A stretch of 53,094 nt of DNA from a bacterium (GTDB lineage: Bacteria; Patescibacteriota; Minisyncoccia; Phycocordibacterales; GCA-002787175). Below the pieces are notes generated by a model, which had not been told where the DNA came from, did no database searches, and was given only the letters and a program-made list of their open reading frames with translations. The stretch covers positions 1 to 53,094 of the forward strand of contig JAUYKQ010000001.1 in NCBI GenBank assembly GCA_030699905.1, read 5' to 3'. Each line of letters starts with the position of its first letter. The stretch's first letter is position 1. Below are positions 49,467 through 53,094 of this stretch, piece by piece. The position numbers and the translations under genes were made by a program.

Positions 49467-49907
49467 ATGAAAAAGAAGGATAAAAATATAACAACAATTG
49501 AAGGGCTGGGAAAAGACGTGAAGAAATTAGCCGTGACTATAGATGACATGGCTAAAGCCGTGAATAAGGGCTTTACTGCCGTGCAGAAGCAGATAAATGG
49601 CATGGATGGCCGACTTGATCAGATAGATGGCCGGCTTGACCATATGGATAGCCGGCTTGACCATATTGATGGCCGGCTTGATCAGATGGATGGCCGGCTT
49701 AATAATTTGGAAATGACGACACGGGAAATGAATCAGCGTCTTGATAGGATGGAAGAGTCCTATAAGGAGCTCACTGACACTTTGGATAAATTCCTAAAAC
49801 GCCTTACCGATAGGGAAGAGGAGATGATTTTGATGAAAGAGGAGTTGAAGCAGATAAAGAAAGCTTTGAAAGAAAGGTTTGACATTGATATTGGGATTTT
49901 GAAGTGA
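49467..49907 (+). CDS. heptad-repeat coiled-coil protein
   Basis: A 146-residue, almost wholly helical protein. Its centre holds five copies of a seven-residue unit of the form GRLDQID/GRLDHMD (the last degenerates to GRLNNLE), each encoded by a 21-base tandem repeat at about 49602-49706. Flanks continue as a coiled coil (MNQRLDRMEESYKELTDTL) and end basic. There is no signal peptide or membrane helix. Proteins of this sort are common in CPR genomes and form long dimeric or trimeric rods. Function is unknown. The repeat DNA should be prone to gain or loss of whole heptads without frameshift. Confidence 0.75.
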   Translation: MKKKDKNITTIEGLGKDVKKLAVTIDDMAKAVNKGFTAVQKQINGMDGRLDQIDGRLDHMDSRLDHIDGRLDQMDGRLNNLEMTTREMNQRLDRMEESYKELTDTLDKFLKRLTDREEEMILMKEELKQIKKALKERFDIDIGILK

Positions 49908-49972
49908 ATTTATGTTTTGGAACATAGAACATGTAACTTGTAACATGGAACATTTAGGAACAGGATAAACGT

Positions 49973-50890
49973 ATGAAAAGAGGATTTACCCCGTTAGAAA
50001 ACAAAGAGAAGATATCGCGTGAAGAAAACACGCGTCGTTTGCAGTGGTTCGGTTTTCACAAAGGAAAAGATGTCAATTTTCTAACGGGGTTCACTCTCAT
50101 TGAACTCCTCGTCGTCATCTCCATCATCGGACTTCTTTCGTCTGTGGTTTTCGCGTCATTAAATAGCGCGAGGGAGAAGGCACGGATCGCGGCGGGACTT
50201 CAGTTCGGCTCGCAATTGTACCGCGCCTACGGCGCGAATGCCGTTGGAACCTATAATTTTAGCGAGGGAAGCGGAACTTCCCTCGGTGATATAAGTGGCT
50301 ATAATAACAACGGCACTATTACCGGAGCGACATGGAGCACGGATGTTCCTCATTCAGGCAAGACGCGCTCGCTCTTTTTCAACGGGTCTTCTTTTGTGAG
50401 AGTTCCGTACAAGTCCTCTATGGCCATAGGACCCGGTGGGTTTACGTACATGGCATGGATAAAGCCGACTGTTGTGGCTGGCCAAAGCTATAATATGTTT
50501 ATGGGGCAGTATCTGCCTTATTTTTGTATTAGGGAAAGTGGGCGCCTTTTCACAAATCTTGGAAGCGTAGGTGGAGGAACGCAAAAGACCTTACAGGGAA
50601 ATTCTGTCGTATCTCTAAATCAATGGCATCATGTAGCTCTAACCTACGACGAAACCGGGTATATTAAGATATATTTGGATGGTAAAATTGACGCTACCTC
50701 ACCACAATATTCAGGAGCAGTCCCACCCAGTTCTAATGATTTTTACATCGGCCAATGGAATTCCGCCGGGACATATAAGTTTAGAGGATACATAACTGAT
50801 GTTGTGGTAATAAATAGCGCCGTCGGTATCGCCGAAATCAGAGAGCATTACGCGCGAGGTATCGCGCAAGGTATCGGAGTGGACGAGTAA
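49973..50890 (+). CDS. type IV pilin-like protein with LamG domain and doubled prepilin motif
   Basis: A 305-residue protein. The pilin helix GFTLIELLVVISIIGLLSSV starts at residue 39 and is preceded, at residues 3-8, by a second prepilin-like motif RGFTPLE with its own Gly, Phe and Glu+5. The DNA between them (about 100 bases) is bounded by ACCCCGTTAGAAAA and its exact inverse (49988-50001, 50077-50090), with a smaller hairpin CGCGTG/CACGCG inside. After the SLNSAREKARIA linker, residues 90-295 form a concanavalin-A-like LamG domain (TYNFSEGSG, FNGSSFVRVPY, FTYMAWIKP, NQWHHVALTYDE, KIYLDGK, DFYIGQWN), which in other proteins binds glycans. It may act as an adhesive pilus tip or surface fibre. 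Confidence 0.85.
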   Translation: MKRGFTPLENKEKISREENTRRLQWFGFHKGKDVNFLTGFTLIELLVVISIIGLLSSVVFASLNSAREKARIAAGLQFGSQLYRAYGANAVGTYNFSEGSGTSLGDISGYNNNGTITGATWSTDVPHSGKTRSLFFNGSSFVRVPYKSSMAIGPGGFTYMAWIKPTVVAGQSYNMFMGQYLPYFCIRESGRLFTNLGSVGGGTQKTLQGNSVVSLNQWHHVALTYDETGYIKIYLDGKIDATSPQYSGAVPPSSNDFYIGQWNSAGTYKFRGYITDVVVINSAVGIAEIREHYARGIAQGIGVDE

Positions 50891-50959
50891 AAGCCGTTTA
50901 AGTAAATATCAAAACGGTTAGGATTGAAAAAACCAACGCTATTCAAATTTGTTTTCCGT

Positions 50960-51595
50960 ATGAACCATATACATCTTGTCGGAGTGGATGAAGCGGGGCG
51001 CGGTCCGATCGCCGGGCCGGTGGCCGTCGGTATCTGCTTTGTACCCCGCAAGTTTTCGGCCAAGCTTGGGCGAAAATTTTCCGATTATCCCTTTGGAAAA
51101 GATTCCAAAAAACTGACTGGCGCCTTAAGGGAATTGTGGTTTAAACGCATGACCCTGGCAAAAAAAGAAGGCGTGCTTGATTTTCATGTTTCATTAGTCG
51201 GCCAAAATATTATAGATAAAAAAGGCCTGTCTTGGGCGGTGAGAAAAGCCATGGCGAAGGCCCTAAAAAAGCTTCCGTCCTCGCCTGAACGTTGCCGTGT
51301 TCTTCTTGACGGAGCTCTTTTTGCCCCGCGAAATTTCACCAATCAGAAAACCATAATAAAAGGAGACGAAAAAGAATTTATCATAACTTTGGCAAGCATC
51401 GCGGCCAAGGTTACGCGCGACCGGTACATGACAAAATTTTCACAAAAATTTCCCGATTTCGGTTTTGAAAAACATAAAGGTTATGGGACGAGGGCGCATT
51501 ATGAGGCGATCGGAAAACACGGCCTTTGCAAACTGCACAGGAGAAGTTTTCTGAAAGGGAGTAAGACAGCATGGAACATGGAACATGCAACATAA
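50960..51595 (+). CDS. rnhB: ribonuclease HII
   Basis: A 211-residue RNase HII, which cuts RNA in RNA-DNA hybrids and at single ribonucleotides. Catalytic acids are Asp and Glu in LVGVDEAGRGPIAGPVAVG, Asp in VLLDGALF and the later acidic residue region near KGDEKEFIITLASIAAKVTRD. The substrate-binding KHKGYGTRAHYEAI is present. The last ten residues (TAWNMEHAT) are read from a GGAACATG word array, so the repeat has replaced or extended the original C-terminus. I start at MNHIHLVGVDEAG; an upstream TTG adds twelve codons. Order rnhB-rpmF-nusB suggests a loose housekeeping cluster. Confidence 0.93.
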   Translation: MNHIHLVGVDEAGRGPIAGPVAVGICFVPRKFSAKLGRKFSDYPFGKDSKKLTGALRELWFKRMTLAKKEGVLDFHVSLVGQNIIDKKGLSWAVRKAMAKALKKLPSSPERCRVLLDGALFAPRNFTNQKTIIKGDEKEFIITLASIAAKVTRDRYMTKFSQKFPDFGFEKHKGYGTRAHYEAIGKHGLCKLHRRSFLKGSKTAWNMEHAT

Positions 51596-51668
51596 AACAC
51601 AAGAGAAGAATAATTTTTTTCTTTACACATCGAAAATGTTATATGTTTCGTGTTACATGTTCCATGAA
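51571..51668. repeat. inverted GGAACATG word array overlapping the rnhB 3' end
   Basis: CATGGAACATGGAACATGC on the left pairs imperfectly with GTTACATGTTCCATG on the right, across a loop with TAATTTTTT. The left arm encodes the end of rnhB. The structure could end transcription in either direction. Confidence 0.6.
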
Positions 51669-51714
51669 TCAACGGCTTGTCTTTATAAACCATATAATGT
51701 ATATTGTATAAATC

Positions 51715-51942
51715 ATGGTAGTTAGAATGCGACATACGAGGGGACAGAGCCGGAGCAGACGTTCCCATCACTCTCTTGAATCGGTGAGAACCGGTCTTTG
51801 TTCCGATTGCAAAATGCCAAAGATACGTCACGCGGTCTGCCTGAATTGCGGTAAATACCGCGGTAAACAGATTATTGACGTACAAGCCGAAATTGACAAA
51901 AAGGCAAAGAAAAAGAAGGAAAAACAAAAATCTAAGGTATAA
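51715..51942 (+). CDS. rpmF: 50S ribosomal protein bL32 (zinc-binding form)
   Basis: A 75-residue bL32. MRHTRGQSRSRRSHHSL is the conserved basic N-terminus, and CSDCKMPKIRHAVCLNCGKY gives four zinc-binding cysteines. The Lys-rich tail (KKAKKKKEKQKSK) is typical of CPR versions. The start MVVRMRHTR is used, as other small-genome homologues begin similarly, though the Met four codons on is possible. A TATATT box ends nine bases before the ATG. Confidence 0.94.
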   Translation: MVVRMRHTRGQSRSRRSHHSLESVRTGLCSDCKMPKIRHAVCLNCGKYRGKQIIDVQAEIDKKAKKKKEKQKSKV

Positions 51943-51972
51943 TGCAAATACTACGAAAGCCCTCTTCTTGTT

Positions 51973-52056
51973 CGTAGTATTCGCATAGTTCGCAGGTTCG
52001 CATTATAGATTTCCGTAGTATTCGCATGATAATTCGCAGGTTCGCATTGTAGATTT
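51973..52056. repeat. two ~40-bp direct repeats abutting the nusB start
   Basis: Copy 1 (51973-52012) and copy 2 (52014-52056) both read CGTAGTATTCGCAT, then TTCGCAGGTTCGCATT, then TAGATTT, with a short length change in the middle. The second copy ends at the base before the nusB ATG. CTACGAA (51951-51957) pairs with TTCGTAG (51971-51977) just upstream. Confidence 0.65.
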
Positions 52057-52980
52057 ATGGCTAACAGGCACCTTGCAAGATCAATCATTCTACAAACACT
52101 CTTTGAGTGGGATTTTAACGGTTCCGTCTCTTTAAAAACCGGTCTGCCAAAAGTGTCGCCGATAGAAATACTTGAGCGCAATATCAAAGAGTTCGGCTCC
52201 GGTATGGGAGGAGCCCCTTTTGTTCAAGTTCTTTTGAAAGGCATCGTTGAAAAAAAGACGATTCTTGACGAAATAATAGCAAAAGCCGCTCCGGACTGGC
52301 CCATAGATAAAATCTCCATAGTAGACAGGAATGTTTTACGTATCGGGCTTTACGAGCTGTTGTTTTCCGACAAAGGGGAAGTTCCGGCCAAAGTGGCGAT
52401 AAACGAAGCCATTGAGCTCGCTAAAACATTCGGAGGCGATAGAAGCGGGAAGTTTGCAAACGGAGTTCTCGGTTCTGTTTACAAAGAAATGGGGGAGCCG
52501 GGCAAAGATGACGGGCCGAGCAGAGTCAAAAAAGCGGACAGAGACATCCCTTTTGATAAAATGCCCATCAAACACCTTGTCGGTTCGGTGGTTTACGGCA
52601 AAAAAGACAAGGACATTTATTTGGCTCTCGTACACGACATTTTCGGACACTGGACTCTTTCCAAGGGAAAAGTTCGTGAGAGCGAGGAAATAGAGGCGGC
52701 CGCTTTAAGAAAAATAAAAGAAGAACTGGGCATAGGAGCCACGCTCAAAGACCGTCTTGGCGAGAACGAATACGTTGCTTCCGACCCCGAAGAGGGCAAA
52801 ATACGAAAGCAAGTGATATATTTTCTGGCCGAGGCGGATTTTGAACCGCTGACACTTGGCACATCCGGCGGACTTGACGATGCTCAATGGTTTAGAATTC
52901 AGGATATTTTGGAACTTAATTTCTACGGGGACATACTGCCGATAGTTACGAAAGCAATCAACCTTTTATTAAAAAAGTAA
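52057..52980 (+). CDS. nusB: NusB - NUDIX hydrolase fusion
   Basis: A 307-residue two-domain protein. Residues 1-150 are NusB, the antitermination and rRNA-processing factor: RHLARSIILQTLFEWDFNG, then WPIDKISIVDRNVLRIGLYE and PAKVAINEAIELAKTFGGD, ending GVLGSVYKEMG. After a charged linker, residues 170-305 are a NUDIX domain (HLVGSVVYGKKDKDIYLALV). Its box reads GKVRESEEIEAAALRKIKEE with LGI after; the first Glu of REUxEE is Lys, while the other two Glu are kept. Activity on a nucleoside diphosphate-linked substrate is therefore plausible but not certain. The fusion links transcription control with nucleotide hydrolysis, and its reason is unknown. Confidence 0.9.
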   Translation: MANRHLARSIILQTLFEWDFNGSVSLKTGLPKVSPIEILERNIKEFGSGMGGAPFVQVLLKGIVEKKTILDEIIAKAAPDWPIDKISIVDRNVLRIGLYELLFSDKGEVPAKVAINEAIELAKTFGGDRSGKFANGVLGSVYKEMGEPGKDDGPSRVKKADRDIPFDKMPIKHLVGSVVYGKKDKDIYLALVHDIFGHWTLSKGKVRESEEIEAAALRKIKEELGIGATLKDRLGENEYVASDPEEGKIRKQVIYFLAEADFEPLTLGTSGGLDDAQWFRIQDILELNFYGDILPIVTKAINLLLKK

Positions 52981-53094
52981 CACGACACTAATGACACGAA
53001 TGTAAAGTACGAATTACACGAATAAAATACAACCATTGGATTTTATTCGTGTCATTCGAATCTTCTATTTGTATATTCGTGTCGTGTATAAAAG
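52981..53094. repeat. inverted ACACGAATGACACGAAT word array
   Basis: GACACGAATG and ACACGAATAAAAT on the left face ATTTTATTCGTGTCATTCG and TATTCGTGTCGTG on the right. It folds into a long imperfect hairpin after nusB and reaches the window end. Confidence 0.65.

Noticed and set aside
49602-49706. CRISPR-like repeats in the coiled-coil gene
   Set aside because: The 21-base period is in frame and encodes protein heptads, with no spacers.
1-53094. Recoded TGA (as Gly in some CPR lineages)
   Set aside because: obg, gap and pheS end with TGA at the family's normal C-terminus and no gene needs TGA read-through.

Overview
The window reads as chromosome of a Candidate Phyla Radiation (Patescibacteria) bacterium, most like the Parcubacteria branch. 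I infer this from trimmed housekeeping proteins (ThrS without TGS and editing domains, PheS without its coiled coil, PheT without its tRNA-binding OB domain), a NusB-NUDIX fusion, several type IV pilin-like surface proteins, a split transketolase and many small palindromic repeats. TGA terminates several genes (obg, gap, pheS), so the genetic code is standard. Shine-Dalgarno sites are almost absent. Instead, ten start codons lie exactly six bases after a TATAAT-like hexamer, pointing to widespread leaderless mRNAs.

Layout. 0-7 kb: tail of a nucleotidyltransferase, AI-2E-type permease, a membrane VTT domain fused to a MYG1 hydrolase, an S23 four-helix-bundle gene bracketed by inverted repeat arrays, obg, gatB (with an upstream stub of a second gatB start) and a small HTH gene. 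7-16 kb: carbon metabolism (gap, rpiB, a divergent rpe, two-gene transketolase, a PfkB kinase, a D-2-hydroxyacid dehydrogenase), two pseudopilins and a TrpR/YerC-like regulator lying between two long palindromes. 16-23 kb: translation block (rplY, rpmE, prfA, rpsB, tsf, tRNA-Thr), a coiled-coil lytic transglycosylase and a rhomboid protease. 23-32.5 kb: a very large CheB-CheR-histidine kinase-receiver protein, a GT2 glycosyltransferase, a PEGA protein, pheS and pheT.

32.5-42 kb is the accessory, defence-like segment: radC, a Phd/RelE toxin-antitoxin pair, a stub of a type I methylase, and a four-gene cluster carrying a complete type III restriction-modification pair (mod, res). That cluster also carries a coiled-coil membrane protein and a predicted PD-(D/E)XK nuclease. 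An HD-domain hydrolase follows. Then comes the most unusual locus: two identical 36-bp Cas12a-type direct repeats, with no cas gene in the window, flanking a 179-bp unit. That unit has its own promoter, a predicted three-way-junction RNA and a terminal T run. 42-53 kb: a membrane wHTH protein, gyrB, thrS and dnaE (both on the minus strand), a heptad-repeat coiled coil, a LamG pseudopilin, rnhB, rpmF and nusB-nudix.

Repeats are a second theme. A ~137-bp terminal-inverted-repeat hairpin occurs twice in opposite orientation. Short degenerate word arrays sit at gene borders, usually with an inverted partner, and some palindromic elements lie in frame inside genes (pheT, the wHTH gene, dnaE, a pilin signal).
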